Shown: positions 8,098-16,899, counted from the stretch's first letter. The stretch: DNA of 64,000 nucleotides from Nonomuraea fuscirosea (GCF_003001935.1 NZ_PVNG01000017.1:62001-126000), one strand, 5' to 3'. Notes: generated by a model not told the origin, from the letters alone. Made by a program: numbers and translations.

Positions 8098-9533
8098 CGG
8101 GTGGGGTCGCCCGTGCAGGCCAGGTGGGCGTCCGGGCGTACGAGCATAGCGGGCAGCGGGTCCACCGGGCGCAGGTGGACGACGTGCTCGCCGAGCCGCC
8201 GCCGGGCCGCCTCGAACAGGGACGCGTCGCCGAGGACGGCCCAGCGTCCGCGCAGTTCGGCGTGCAGCCGGGTACGGATGCCGTCGGCGCGCACGCAGGC
8301 CACATCGGCGATCCGGTCGCCGGAGCGCGGCCGCGAGCCGCGCCCGCCGAGCGGGCCGCGCCGGTAGCTCACCCAGAGCTGTGAGGTGGTGTACGTGGTC
8401 CAGCGCTGCAGCACGGGCAGGTTGAACGCCGGCACCATGACGCGGTCGCGCAGGAACCGGCCGACGGGCCCGGCGGCGATGTTCATCCTGGTGGCGGCGG
8501 TGCTGCCACGCAGAACCTGGGTGGCCAGCGGGCGGCGCTCGGTCTCGTAGGTCTGCAGGAGCCGCTCGCCCGCCAGGCCGCCGATGACGAGGGCCAGTTT
8601 CCAGGCGAGGTTCTCGGCGTCGCCGATGCCGGTCAGCATGCCTTGCCCGCCGAAGGGGGCGTGCGCGTGCGCGGAGTCACCGGCCAGGAGGATCCGGCCC
8701 TGACGGTAGGTGTCGGCCAGGCGGCGGTGCACGCTGAACAACGACGCCCAGGACGCGTCCAGCAGCCGGCCGCCGAGGCCGTGGGTGCGTTCGGGCAGGA
8801 TGTGGCGCATCCGCTCGACGATCTGCTCCTCGGTGGGTTTGTCCTGCCGGAAGACGGGATCGTAGGCGAGCAACCGCCACTGGCCGCCGGGCATCGGCAT
8901 GGCGCCCAGCATGCCCTCCGGATGCACCCAGCCGCTGGTGCCGGAGCGGTCGAGGGTGGTGTCGAGGCGGGCGTCCACGATCAGGAAACGCTCGCTGACC
9001 TTGACGCCGGGGAAGCCGATGCCGGCGAGCTTGCGTACGGTGCTGCCGGTCCCGTCGCAGCCGACCAGCCAGCGCGCTCGCACGGTGCGGCCGTCGCCCA
9101 GCGCGGCGGTGACGCCGTCGGCGTCCTGGCCGGCGCCCACCAGGGCGCAGCCCCATTCCGGCCGCCCGCCCAGCTCGGCCAGCCGGTCGCGCAACCGCGC
9201 CTCGACGCGGGCCTGGGAGATCACCATCGGGGGAGCGGCGGTGTGCAGGCCGGGATCGCCGAAGCGAACGCGCATCATCGGGCGGTCGCCGGCGTAGTTG
9301 GTGATGGTCATGGCCCGCACCGACTCCTCGGGCAGGCCACTGAGCGCATCCAGCCGGTCGAGCACCTCCGAGCCGCGTGCGTGCACGAAGTTGGCTCGCG
9401 ACGTGGTGGCCGGCGCCTGAGCCCGGTCCACCACCCGTACTGAGACGCCGTGCTGGAGCAGCGCGCACGCCAGGGCGAGCCCCACCGGCCCGGCCCCCGC
9501 GACGAGAACGTCAGGTTCCACGGTGCACTCCAT
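8073..9533 (-). CDS. FAD-dependent monooxygenase (PHBH fold, Rox-like)
   Basis: About 486 residues from the ATG at 9533 (MECTVEPDVLVAGAGPVGLA). It has the FAD-binding GAGPVGLALACALL near residue 15, a DG motif (VGCDGTGSTVRKLAG) and the second FAD motif LLAGDSAHAHAPFGGQGM. The length, with a thioredoxin-like C-terminal region, matches aromatic hydroxylases such as rifampicin monooxygenase and polyketide hydroxylases. It probably hydroxylates an aromatic drug or metabolite with NADPH and O2. It is co-transcribed with the downstream TetR gene. Confidence 0.88.
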   Translation of the reverse strand: MECTVEPDVLVAGAGPVGLALACALLQHGVSVRVVDRAQAPATTSRANFVHARGSEVLDRLDALSGLPEESVRAMTITNYAGDRPMMRVRFGDPGLHTAAPPMVISQARVEARLRDRLAELGGRPEWGCALVGAGQDADGVTAALGDGRTVRARWLVGCDGTGSTVRKLAGIGFPGVKVSERFLIVDARLDTTLDRSGTSGWVHPEGMLGAMPMPGGQWRLLAYDPVFRQDKPTEEQIVERMRHILPERTHGLGGRLLDASWASLFSVHRRLADTYRQGRILLAGDSAHAHAPFGGQGMLTGIGDAENLAWKLALVIGGLAGERLLQTYETERRPLATQVLRGSTAATRMNIAAGPVGRFLRDRVMVPAFNLPVLQRWTTYTTSQLWVSYRRGPLGGRGSRPRSGDRIADVACVRADGIRTRLHAELRGRWAVLGDASLFEAARRRLGEHVVHLRPVDPLPAMLVRPDAHLACTGDPTRWLDGALA

Positions 9534-9537
9534 TTTA

Positions 9538-9558
9538 TTTACGGAACGGCATCGTAAA
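9538..9558. promoter_or_regulatory. TetR-type palindromic operator
   Basis: TTTACG and CGTAAA are separated by 9 bases, a perfect 6-bp dyad starting 5 bp upstream of the monooxygenase ATG. The position would block transcription or translation start of the monooxygenase-TetR operon when bound. Confidence 0.6.
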
Positions 9559-9653
9559 CAATGTAACGCGCAGACCGCAGGAGTGTCCAGCGACTGCGGC
9601 GCAACCACACCGGCACCACCGGCGCCCCTCAGAGGGACAGGTTTCGCACCCGG

Positions 9654-10916
9654 TCATCCTTCCGCTTCCGCCAAGGAAGCCTGCTCGATGCGGCGGTACG
9701 CGTTGTTGCGCAGGCGCAGGATCGCGGCGGCGAGGAGGGCCGCGGCGAGGGAGCCGGTCAGCACCGCGATCTTGGTCAGGCCGTCGCGTTCGCTGCCGAT
9801 GCCGAAGGCCAGCTCGCCGATCAGCAGGGAGACGGTGAAGCCGATGCCGGCCAGGATCGACAGCCCGAGCACGTCCACCCAGGCCAGGTTCTCGTCGAGG
9901 TCGGCCCGGGTGAAGCGGGCCATCAGCCAGGTGGCCGCCATCACCCCCACGGGCTTGCCGATGACGAGCCCGGCCACGACGGCGAGGGCCACGGGGTCGG
10001 TCAGCGCCTCGGCCAGGCCGTCGAGCCCGCCGAGCGGCACGCCCGCCGACAGGAACGCGAACACCGGCACGGCCACGCCCGCTGACAGAGGCCGGAACCG
10101 GTGCTCGAAATGCTCGGCCAGGCCCGGACCCGGTCGCCTGCCCACCGCGACGGGAACGGTGAAGGCGAGCAGGACTCCGGCGACGGTGGCGTGCACGCCG
10201 GACGCGTGAACCAGGCCCCACGCCAGCACGGCCAGCGGCAGCAGGAGCCACCAGGAACGAACCCCGCGCTGTACGAGGAAAGCGAAGACGGCCAGCGGAG
10301 CCGACGCGGCCAGCAGAGGAAGCGGCGCTAGATGCTCGGTGTAGAAGAGAGCGATGATCACGATGGCGAGCACGTCGTCGACGACGGCCAGAGTGAGCAG
10401 GAACGTGCGCAGCGCGGCCGGCAGGTGGCGGCCGATGACCGCGAGCACCGCCAGCGCGAACGCGATGTCGGTGGCGGTGGGCACCGCCCACCCCTTGGCG
10501 GCCTCCGCTTCGGCGCCGCTCGTGATGAGCAGGTAGACGGCGGCGGGCACGAGCACTCCGGCGACCGCGGCCGCGATCGGGATGGCGGCGCGCCGGGGAT
10601 CGCGCAGGTCTCCGGCGACGAACTCGCGCTTGAGCTCCAGGCCGGCCACGAAGAAGAAGACGGCCAGCAGCCCGTCCGCGGCCCAGGCGGCCAGGCTCAG
10701 ATCCAGGTGCAGGGCGGCGGGGCCGATCTTGACGGCGCGTAGCCCTTCGTAGGCTTCGGACCAGGGCGAGTTCGCCCAGAACATGCCGAGCAGCGCGCCC
10801 GCGAGCAGCAGCGCGCCCCCGACGGTTTCTGCCCGCAGGATGTCGACGACACGTCGGGCTTCACTCCAGGAACCGGGGCTGAACAGGCGAAAACCACGTG
10901 GCGGTGCTTGGGTCAA
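9654..10916 (-). CDS. nhaA: Na+/H+ antiporter NhaA
   Basis: 420 residues, 11-12 hydrophobic segments. NhaA hallmarks are VPTATDIAFALAVL and LTLAVVDDVLAIVIIA (the twin aspartates that bind Na+ and H+), plus FFFVAGLELKREFV. It exports Na+ or Li+ in exchange for protons at alkaline pH or high salt. The start is TTG at 10914-10916, with GGAG about nine bases upstream. The TTG overlaps the stop of a short upstream frame (TTGA). The leader carries copy A of the window's repeated 19-nt element. Confidence 0.95.
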   Translation of the reverse strand: MTQAPPRGFRLFSPGSWSEARRVVDILRAETVGGALLLAGALLGMFWANSPWSEAYEGLRAVKIGPAALHLDLSLAAWAADGLLAVFFFVAGLELKREFVAGDLRDPRRAAIPIAAAVAGVLVPAAVYLLITSGAEAEAAKGWAVPTATDIAFALAVLAVIGRHLPAALRTFLLTLAVVDDVLAIVIIALFYTEHLAPLPLLAASAPLAVFAFLVQRGVRSWWLLLPLAVLAWGLVHASGVHATVAGVLLAFTVPVAVGRRPGPGLAEHFEHRFRPLSAGVAVPVFAFLSAGVPLGGLDGLAEALTDPVALAVVAGLVIGKPVGVMAATWLMARFTRADLDENLAWVDVLGLSILAGIGFTVSLLIGELAFGIGSERDGLTKIAVLTGSLAAALLAAAILRLRNNAYRRIEQASLAEAEG

Positions 10917-10948
10917 GGGGGACTCCGGGAAGGGTCGGCGACAGAACA

Positions 10949-10985
10949 GCCGACCAGGCTTCCCGGCACACCGAGCCCTAATCTA
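10949..10985 (-). promoter_or_regulatory. Leader element copy A with -10 box (nhaA)
   Basis: On the coding strand GCCGGGAAGCCTGGTCGGC (10967 to 10949) follows the hexamer TAGATT (10985-10980) after 12 bases, placing the element about +6 to +24 of the transcript, roughly 33 nt before the nhaA start. A GTG at 10969-10967 opens an 18-codon frame (VPGSLVGCSVADPSRSPP) whose TGA overlaps the TTG start. Confidence 0.65.
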
Positions 10986-11092
10986 CCCGATTTCCACTTC
11001 TGTACAGAACATCCTGTTTGTCGGTCTACCGGTCTCCCTTTGTGCCCCCGGCTCACGGGCAGCAGGATGATCGGCCGCCCTCTTGTCGGCTG

Positions 11093-12445
11093 TCAGCCGA
11101 GGATCACCTTTTCCTCTGGCAGTTCGTAACGGCGGGTGCGCTGTTTCAGCGCGAGTGCCGACCCCAGCGTGAGCGGGCCGATGCGGCCGATGTACATCAG
11201 CACACTGAGCAGCACGTGCCCGGCCAGGGAGGTGTCAGCGGTGATGCCGGTGGACAGGCCGTTGGTGGCGAAGGCGGAGATGACCTCGAACAGCACCTGG
11301 TCGAGGCCGTGTGGAGTCAGGATGAGCAACAGCCAGGTGGAGAGGGTGACCAGGATGATGCCTAACAGGCCGATGGACAGTGCCTGGCGTTGAGTCGCGG
11401 AGGGCAGCCGCCGGTGGCCGATGTTGACCTGATGCTCGCCGCGCAGTTCGGACCAGATGATGAAGAGCAGGAAGCCGAATGTGGTGACCTTGATGCCGCC
11501 CGCGGTTCCGGCGCTGCCCCCGCCGATGAACATCAGCACGTCGGTGACCAGCCAGGAGGAGGGGTACATCTGGCTGATGTCGAGGGTGTTGAAGCCGCCG
11601 GAGCGCGGCATGACGGCGGCGAAGAAGGCGGCCAGCAGCTTGCCCGAGTCGTCCAGCGGGCCCATCGTGCCCGGATTGCGCCACTCGGTCATCAGGAACG
11701 CGAGGGTGCCGACGCCGAGGAGCAGGGCGCTCAGTCCGACTGTGATGCGGGTCAGTACAGACCAGCGCCACGGGTGTCGCCAGGTGCGCAGCAGCTCGAA
11801 GACGACCGGATAGCCGAGGCCGCCGACGATGACCGCCAGGGCGATGGTCAGGCAGATCCACGGGTCGGTGACGAAGCGCATCAGGTTGTCCGGCCAGAGC
11901 GCGAAGCCGGCATTGTTGAACGCCGATACCCCGTGGAAGATGCCGAGATAGACGGCTCGGCCCAGCGGCTCGCCGTACCCGGTGATGAACCGTACGGCGA
12001 GAACGGCGGCGATGGCCGCCTCGCAGATCAGGCTGAACGTCACGACCCTGCGCAGCACGTGACGCAGATCGGCGGCGACCACCGACTTGGTCTCTAACTG
12101 GGCGGACAGCCTGGCCCGCAGGCCGACGCGGTGGGCGACGATGACCATGATCAGCGTGGCGAGCGTCATGATGCCCAGCCCGCCGGCTTGGATGAGCAGG
12201 ACGATCACCACTTCACCGAACACCGACCAGTGCGTCCCGGTGTCGACCACGACCAGGCCGGTCACGCAGACGGCGGAGGTGGCGGTGAACAACGCGGTGA
12301 GCCAGTGGGAGCTGTCCCCTTCCGCGGTGGCCAGCGGGGTGCCGAGCAGGAGTGTCCCGAGCAGCACCGCCGAGCCGAACCCGGCCGCGATGACCACGGT
12401 CGGATGCCGGCCACGCCCCGGCACAGCCGGGCGGCGCCGCGTCAT
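11093..12445 (-). CDS. KtrB/TrkH-family potassium uptake protein
   Basis: 450 residues. The four pore-loop repeats of the Trk/Ktr/HKT superfamily are visible: SAVCVTGLVV, SAFNNAGFAL, PRSGGFNTLD and FATNGLSTG, each with the selectivity-filter glycine. It should catalyse K+ (perhaps Na+-coupled) uptake across the cytoplasmic membrane, normally with a KtrA/TrkA RCK subunit not encoded adjacent here. The ATG overlaps the stop of a short upstream frame (ATGA). The leader carries copy B of the repeated element. Confidence 0.92.
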   Translation of the reverse strand: MTRRRPAVPGRGRHPTVVIAAGFGSAVLLGTLLLGTPLATAEGDSSHWLTALFTATSAVCVTGLVVVDTGTHWSVFGEVVIVLLIQAGGLGIMTLATLIMVIVAHRVGLRARLSAQLETKSVVAADLRHVLRRVVTFSLICEAAIAAVLAVRFITGYGEPLGRAVYLGIFHGVSAFNNAGFALWPDNLMRFVTDPWICLTIALAVIVGGLGYPVVFELLRTWRHPWRWSVLTRITVGLSALLLGVGTLAFLMTEWRNPGTMGPLDDSGKLLAAFFAAVMPRSGGFNTLDISQMYPSSWLVTDVLMFIGGGSAGTAGGIKVTTFGFLLFIIWSELRGEHQVNIGHRRLPSATQRQALSIGLLGIILVTLSTWLLLILTPHGLDQVLFEVISAFATNGLSTGITADTSLAGHVLLSVLMYIGRIGPLTLGSALALKQRTRRYELPEEKVILG

Positions 12446-12528
12446 GAGATCGCCCGGCGCTGCGGCTTGCCGGACATGCTGACAACGCCGTCATCCATCG
12501 CGGAGGTTCCGTTCGGTCGCGCGGCCAT
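12442..12528 (-). CDS. Possible translationally coupled leader frames before ktrB-like gene
   Basis: A 28-codon frame (ATG at 12528, internal ATG at 12498) ends in a TGA that overlaps the K+ transporter ATG as ATGA. A second frame beginning at the GTG in copy B of the 19-nt element ends at 12491, overlapping the start region of MDDGVVSMSGKP. This gives a chain of overlapping small frames. Neither peptide is recognised, and translation is unproven. Confidence 0.3.
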   Translation of the reverse strand: MAARPNGTSAMDDGVVSMSGKPQRRAIS

Positions 12529-12535
12529 AGACGTC

Positions 12536-12572
12536 GCCGACCAGACTTCCCGGCACTCCGGGCCATACCGTA
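12536..12572 (-). promoter_or_regulatory. Leader element copy B with -10 box (ktrB-like)
   Basis: Coding-strand GCCGGGAAGTCTGGTCGGC (12554 to 12536) lies 12 bases after the hexamer TACGGT (12572-12567), about 91 bp upstream of the potassium transporter start. The flank GGAGT before the element matches other copies (GGWGY). Confidence 0.65.
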
Positions 12573-12813
12573 GCGCAGTGCGGCGCACGAGCGGAACAAG
12601 CCGGCCCGTGCCGAGCGCGTGCACGGATCGATCACCCGCTCGCGTAGCAGCTTGGCTGTTAGCTCTACGTCGGGGATCGGGCACGTGGCACCGGCAGTGG
12701 TTCGGGAGGGGTACGACGAGGCGGTTTCGAGTGCCTTGGGAACCCCTGGGCGCAGAGTCCGCATGGCGTACGTGTCGCCGGGCACCCGTGCGGCGCGCCC
12801 GTGACGCGTGCAT

Positions 12814-12898
12814 GAGCGTCTCCTGACAGGGCCGACAGATCCCCTTCAAGGACCCGAGGTCAGTCGGAGGCTGGGTCAAACCCTGCCGGGAGACGCTC
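12814..12898. repeat. Imperfect 18-bp inverted repeat
   Basis: Left arm 12814-12831 (GAGCGTCTCCTGACAGGG) pairs with 12881-12898 at 16 of 18 positions across a 49-bp spacer. It lies in the gap between the potassium transporter leader (12572) and the TetR gene (12937), with no recognisable gene inside. It could be a terminator-like RNA stem, ends of a lost small mobile element, or a regulator site. The rest of this gap shows nothing. Confidence 0.5.
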
Positions 12899-12936
12899 AC
12901 CTCCATCATCTCTGTCAGAGGCGGGCGACGGCCTCG

Positions 12937-13554
12937 TCACTGCTTCACCTGGGTGAGGCCGGTGGCGACGAGGTCGACGAGCCGGTCGAGGATCTTCGGG
13001 TACAGCTCGGGGCTGGCCAGCCGGTCCCGGTACAGCGGCATCATGAGGACGGCCTGCAACACGCCGACGATCACCTCCGGGTCGTCGCCGGCGAGGTCGT
13101 CGCTGTGCTCGGTCAGGTAGGCCGCCAGGGCGGTGACCGGGTTGTCCGGGGCGGAGGTGACCCGTTCGAGGTCAAGTTTCCTGGCCACCGCCTCCATCTC
13201 CTCGGGGTGGGTCATCAGTCTGCCGTAGAGGGGGTTGCCGTCGAGCTCGGCCAGCGTGGCGTGCAGGAAGGCGCGCAGCCCGGCGCGGGTGCCGGCCTCC
13301 TTGCGCAATGCTCCGTCGATGACCCTGCTCTTGACCTCGGCCATCTGGGCGAGCATCAGCTCCAGATAGAGCGCCTCCTTGGAGTCGAAGAAGACGTAGA
13401 AGGTGCTTTTGGCGATGCCGGTCCCGGCGACCAGGTCCTCCAGGGAGGTCTTGCGCAGCCCTTGCGTGGTGAACAGGCGCAGGCCGTTGTCCAGGAGCAG
13501 CCGCGTGATGTGCGCCTTTTCCGCGGCCGAGAAGGCGGGAGGCATGAGGTTCAC
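12937..13554 (-). CDS. TetR-family transcriptional regulator
   Basis: 205 residues. HTH: LFTTQGLRKTSLEDLVAGTG, then IAKSTFYVFFDSKEALYLEL. The C-terminal domain is a generic ligand-binding bundle. It is last in a monooxygenase-epimerase-TetR row with its own promoter region. Palindromes with A/T-rich TGTTTT half-sites sit just before it (13564-13592) and before the monooxygenase (15794-15816), so it probably represses both itself and the operon. Confidence 0.9.
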   Translation of the reverse strand: MNLMPPAFSAAEKAHITRLLLDNGLRLFTTQGLRKTSLEDLVAGTGIAKSTFYVFFDSKEALYLELMLAQMAEVKSRVIDGALRKEAGTRAGLRAFLHATLAELDGNPLYGRLMTHPEEMEAVARKLDLERVTSAPDNPVTALAAYLTEHSDDLAGDDPEVIVGVLQAVLMMPLYRDRLASPELYPKILDRLVDLVATGLTQVKQ

Positions 13555-13563
13555 CTTCCGAGG

Positions 13564-13592
13564 GTGGAAACATGTCGATCAGATGTTTTCAC
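13564..13592. promoter_or_regulatory. Operator-like palindrome before the TetR gene
   Basis: GTGGAAACAT and ATGTTTTCAC flank a 9-base spacer, matching at 9 of 10 positions. It lies between the TetR start and the end of the epimerase gene. The half-site resembles that at 15794-15816. Confidence 0.5.
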
Positions 13593-14611
13593 GATGTGCG
13601 GCGAGGACGGACCAGCTCCAGGACGTGCTGCTCCTGAGCCGGGTCGAACCACTGGGCCGGGGACGGAGTGTCAGAGCGAGGGGCCGGATCGCCTTCGCGC
13701 CGCAGCCAGGCCCACGTGTCGGCCAGGGTCTCGCGCAGCGGCCGGAGGATGAGCCCCGCCGCCAGGGCGGCGGAGACGTCGGCGTCGTGGATGCCCGTCG
13801 GGCAGGGGTTGCCGGGGTAGCGCAGCCCGAACTCCATGCCGAGCGGGAAGCCCTCCCGTTCCAGCAGCTCCGCGGGCGCCCACACCAGCTCGGCGTCGGA
13901 GCCGATCACCTGCGAGGCCGTGGTGAGCAGGTCGCCGATCGTGGTGTGCCCGGCCGGCCCGGCGACGTTGAACGTCCCGCCGATGCCACGTTCTGCCGCC
14001 GCCAGCATCCAGGCCGCCAGGTCGATGGCGTCGATGTACTGCAGGGCCGCGCCGGCCGGTCCGGGGGCGAGCACGGGACCGCCGCGTTCGAGCCGTCGCA
14101 GCCACCACGGGATGCGGCCGACGTCCTCGTACGGGCCGAGGATCATGCCCGCCCTGGACAGCAGCGCACGCTCGCCGAACGCCTCGATCACGGCCATCTC
14201 GGCACCGCGCTTGGCCGCGGCGTAGTCGCTGCCGTCCTGGCTGCCGGGATCGCCCGCCACGAGCGGTGCGCTCTCGTCGGCTCCGGCCGGCCAGGGCCAG
14301 GCGTGGACGCCGCGGCTGGAGACGTAACCGTAGTGCCGCGCACGGTCGGCCAGCAGCCAGGCGCTGTCCCGGACCGCGCTCGGCGCCCACGCCCAGGTGT
14401 CGATCACCGCGTCCCAGGAACGCTCGCCGAGCGCCCGCCGTACCGAAGCGGGGTCGGTGCGATCGGCGACCAGCGCTTCGACGCCCGGCGCCGGCGGGCG
14501 CGACTGTCCGCGGTTGAGTGTGGTGACGGTGTCGCCGCGCCGCAGCGCCACCTCTACCAGCGCGCGGCCCACGTGGTGGGTGCCGCCCATGACCAGTACG
14601 TGCATCGCCAT
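13589..14611 (-). CDS. NAD-dependent epimerase/dehydratase-like protein
   Basis: 340 residues with a Rossmann start (VLVMGGTHHVGRALVEVAL; a GGTxxVGR variant of GxxGxxG), a GYVSSRGVHAW region and DYAAAKRGAE, the YxxxK pair of extended SDRs. It probably modifies a sugar or small carbonyl substrate in the cytosol. It starts 7 bp after the monooxygenase stop. The operon may modify and detoxify one compound. Confidence 0.85.
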   Translation of the reverse strand: MAMHVLVMGGTHHVGRALVEVALRRGDTVTTLNRGQSRPPAPGVEALVADRTDPASVRRALGERSWDAVIDTWAWAPSAVRDSAWLLADRARHYGYVSSRGVHAWPWPAGADESAPLVAGDPGSQDGSDYAAAKRGAEMAVIEAFGERALLSRAGMILGPYEDVGRIPWWLRRLERGGPVLAPGPAGAALQYIDAIDLAAWMLAAAERGIGGTFNVAGPAGHTTIGDLLTTASQVIGSDAELVWAPAELLEREGFPLGMEFGLRYPGNPCPTGIHDADVSAALAAGLILRPLRETLADTWAWLRREGDPAPRSDTPSPAQWFDPAQEQHVLELVRPRRTS

Positions 14612-14617
14612 CTCCGT

Positions 14618-15763
14618 TCAGCCCGCCAGCTGGAACTTGCGCTCGACCAGCCGGCGCACCGGCCCCCACGACGACAGCCGCAGCGGAAGCTGGGTCAGCT
14701 CCAGCAGCAGCGGGTTGCGCGGGGCGTAGACCCCCTTCACCCGGCGGCCGAGCCGCTGCTTCTTCTCCGCCTCCGGCCTCAGCTCCGCCTCCCACTCCGC
14801 CAGCGCGGCCAGGACGTCGTCGCCGTGCCGCGCCAGGGCCGCGCCCAGCCGGTCGGCACCGCCGACAGCCAGCGAGGAGCCATAGCCGGCGAACAGTGTC
14901 ACGCACCAGGCCGCGTCACCGAGCAGCACGACCCTGCCCTTGCTCCACCGATCCACCACCATCTGGCTGATGCTGTCGAAGTAGACCGATTCGGCCGTCT
15001 CAAGCCCTTCCAGCGCCTGGGGGACGAGCCATCCCATGTCGCCGTAGATGGTGCGCAGCTCCTCCAGCGACGCTCCCGCCGGGCCGCCATCGGTGCGGTA
15101 GCCGAAGAAGGCGGCCGTACGGCCGTCGCCGACGCTCATCATCGCGAACGTACGGCCGCCCGCGCTGATCGAGCCGGTCGTCTCGGCGGGCAGACCCTCG
15201 GGTCGCTCCTTCAGCATGTAGACCGCCACCCGGTGCCCCAGGTCGAGCCGGTAGTCCTCCTCCGGGCCGAACACCAGGGCCCGCGTCGCCGAGTGCAGCC
15301 CGTCGGCGCCGATGAGCAGGTCGGCACGTTCGGTGCCGCCATCGCTGAGCGAGACTCGCACCGTGTCCGCGTCCTGCTCGACGGCCGTGATCGTGGTGCC
15401 GAACCGGATGGTCACGTGATCGGCGACGGCCTCGTACAGCACCCCCTCGATGTCGCCGCGCAGGATGTTGAACGACTTCCTGCCCATGGTGGCCGCGATC
15501 GTCTCGCCGCTGAGCGCGAAGCGGCGCTCGCCGCTGGGCCTGCGGTAGACCAGCTCGCGCGTCACGAAGGCGCGCCGCCTCAGCTCCGGCAGGACGCCCA
15601 TCCGCTCGGCCCCGTCGTGACCGATGCCGCCGAACGTCACCCCGTAGCCGCCACCGCGCCGCGCCGGGGCCCGCTCGACCACCAGGGTGTCCCAGCCCGC
15701 CTGATGCAGGCGCAGCGCCGCGGCGAGTCCGGCGATTCCCGCTCCGATGATGATGGCACGCAT
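14618..15763 (-). CDS. FAD-dependent monooxygenase
   Basis: 381 residues. MRAIIIGAGIAGLAAALRLHQAGW is the FAD-binding GxGxxG. LLIGADGLHSATRALVFG is the DG motif, and RVVLLGDAAWCVTLFAGYGSSLAVG the GD motif of PHBH-fold monooxygenases. The C-terminal tail has LPLRLSSWGPVRRLVER. It hydroxylates or epoxidises an unknown substrate, is first gene of the operon with the epimerase, and has a TetR-type palindrome about 30 bp upstream. Confidence 0.88.
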   Translation of the reverse strand: MRAIIIGAGIAGLAAALRLHQAGWDTLVVERAPARRGGGYGVTFGGIGHDGAERMGVLPELRRRAFVTRELVYRRPSGERRFALSGETIAATMGRKSFNILRGDIEGVLYEAVADHVTIRFGTTITAVEQDADTVRVSLSDGGTERADLLIGADGLHSATRALVFGPEEDYRLDLGHRVAVYMLKERPEGLPAETTGSISAGGRTFAMMSVGDGRTAAFFGYRTDGGPAGASLEELRTIYGDMGWLVPQALEGLETAESVYFDSISQMVVDRWSKGRVVLLGDAAWCVTLFAGYGSSLAVGGADRLGAALARHGDDVLAALAEWEAELRPEAEKKQRLGRRVKGVYAPRNPLLLELTQLPLRLSSWGPVRRLVERKFQLAG

Positions 15764-15793
15764 GTCCGCGTACTCCCTTCCGTTTTGTCCATA

Positions 15794-15816
15794 AAAACAG
15801 ATAGTAGATTTGTTTT
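15794..15816. promoter_or_regulatory. Operator-like palindrome before the monooxygenase operon
   Basis: AAAACA and TGTTTT are separated by 11 bases in an AT-rich promoter patch about 31 bp upstream of the monooxygenase ATG. Its half-sites match the palindrome at 13564-13592, suggesting one TetR protein binds both. Confidence 0.5.
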
Positions 15817-15909
15817 CAAATGCGCGAGGATCTGCTCGACCTGCGGTTCAGGTGAGGTCAGGGCTGTCTCCCGCTACCTGAGCGTTACAGAGGCGCGGTC
15901 GGCGCCGGT

Positions 15910-16881
15910 TCACCATCGGGCGATGAGCGGTGATCCTTCTGGTTCGTGCTGCTGCCAGGTCTCGGCGAGGCGGGTCAGCCGGGCGGGCGCGGCGATGCCT
16001 CGCACAGTCGCGATCCGGCCGCCGGCGATGTCGAACGTCGCGGCGCCGACGACGCGGTCGCCGACCACGAAGACGAGGGCTGGGGCGCCGTTGACGCGCG
16101 CGTAGTGGACGGCGGACGTACCGCCGGCCAACCGCCGCTTGGCGGGTGTGGGTTTGAACCCGGCCCGTGCGACGGCGGCGATCCGCTCCGGAGTGTCGTA
16201 CCGCAGCAGCGTCCCGGTCAGGCCGGCGCCGTCGGAGACGGCGGTCGCGTCGTCGGTGAGCAGCGCCACCAGCCGTTCGGTGCGGCCGGAGAAAGCGGCG
16301 GCGAGGAACTCCTCGACGATCCTGCGGGCGGATTCCGGGTCGACCTCGCCACCCCGGCGGCGCGCCGCGGTGACGCGGCGCCTGGCCCGGTGAAGGTGCT
16401 GCTGGCTGGCGGATTCGGTGATGCCGAGCAGCTCGGCGATCTCGGCGTGGCTGTAGGAGAACGCTTCCCGCAGGACGTAGACGGCCCGTTCCAAGGGCGA
16501 CAGCCGCTCCATGAGGGTCAGGACGGCCAGGGAGACCGATTCGCGCTGTTCGAAGGTGTCGGCGGGGCCGAGCATCGGGTCGCCGGCGAGAAGCGGCTCG
16601 GGCAGCCAGGCGCCGGCGGCGCGTTCGCGGCGGGCCCGCGCCGAGCGGAGCCGATCCAGGCACAGGTTGGTGACGATCCTGGTCAGCCAGGCTTCCGGCA
16701 CCCTGATCCGCCGCCGGTCGGCGGCCTGCCAGTGCAGGAACGCGTCCTGCACCGCGTCCTCGGCGTCGGCGGCCGAACCCAGCAGCCGGTACGCCAGCGA
16801 GGCCAGCCGGTTCCTGCTGACCTCGAACCGCTCGGCGTCGAAACGATCAGTGGCGACCTGATCGGCGGCGATGCTGTCCAT
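15910..16881 (-). CDS. ECF41-type RNA polymerase sigma factor (SigJ-like)
   Basis: About 323 residues from ATG 16881 (MDSIAADQVATDRF). Region 2 carries LAYRLLGSAADAEDAVQDAFLHW. Region 4 carries LSPLERAVYVLREAFSYSHA and EIAELLGITESASQQHLHRAR. A SnoaL-like C-terminal domain of about 120 residues follows region 4, and WLPEPLL sits in the linker between regions 2 and 4. These features define ECF41, which works without an anti-sigma factor and typically controls an adjacent oxidoreductase. That fits the gene ending 18 bp upstream. Confidence 0.93.
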   Translation of the reverse strand: MDSIAADQVATDRFDAERFEVSRNRLASLAYRLLGSAADAEDAVQDAFLHWQAADRRRIRVPEAWLTRIVTNLCLDRLRSARARRERAAGAWLPEPLLAGDPMLGPADTFEQRESVSLAVLTLMERLSPLERAVYVLREAFSYSHAEIAELLGITESASQQHLHRARRRVTAARRRGGEVDPESARRIVEEFLAAAFSGRTERLVALLTDDATAVSDGAGLTGTLLRYDTPERIAAVARAGFKPTPAKRRLAGGTSAVHYARVNGAPALVFVVGDRVVGAATFDIAGGRIATVRGIAAPARLTRLAETWQQHEPEGSPLIARW

Positions 16882-16899
16882 GCGGACCACCCTAGGCGG

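Noticed and set aside
8073..9533. Naming the PHBH-fold enzyme as a definite rifampicin monooxygenase
   Set aside because: Length and FAD motifs fit, but polyketide hydroxylases share them and no substrate-specific residue can be verified here.
10913..10969. PGSLVG as a conserved regulatory leader peptide explaining all six copies
   Set aside because: Copies at 18302, 28122 and 32062 have no start codon in that frame, and two have an ATG in another frame, so peptide conservation cannot explain the motif.
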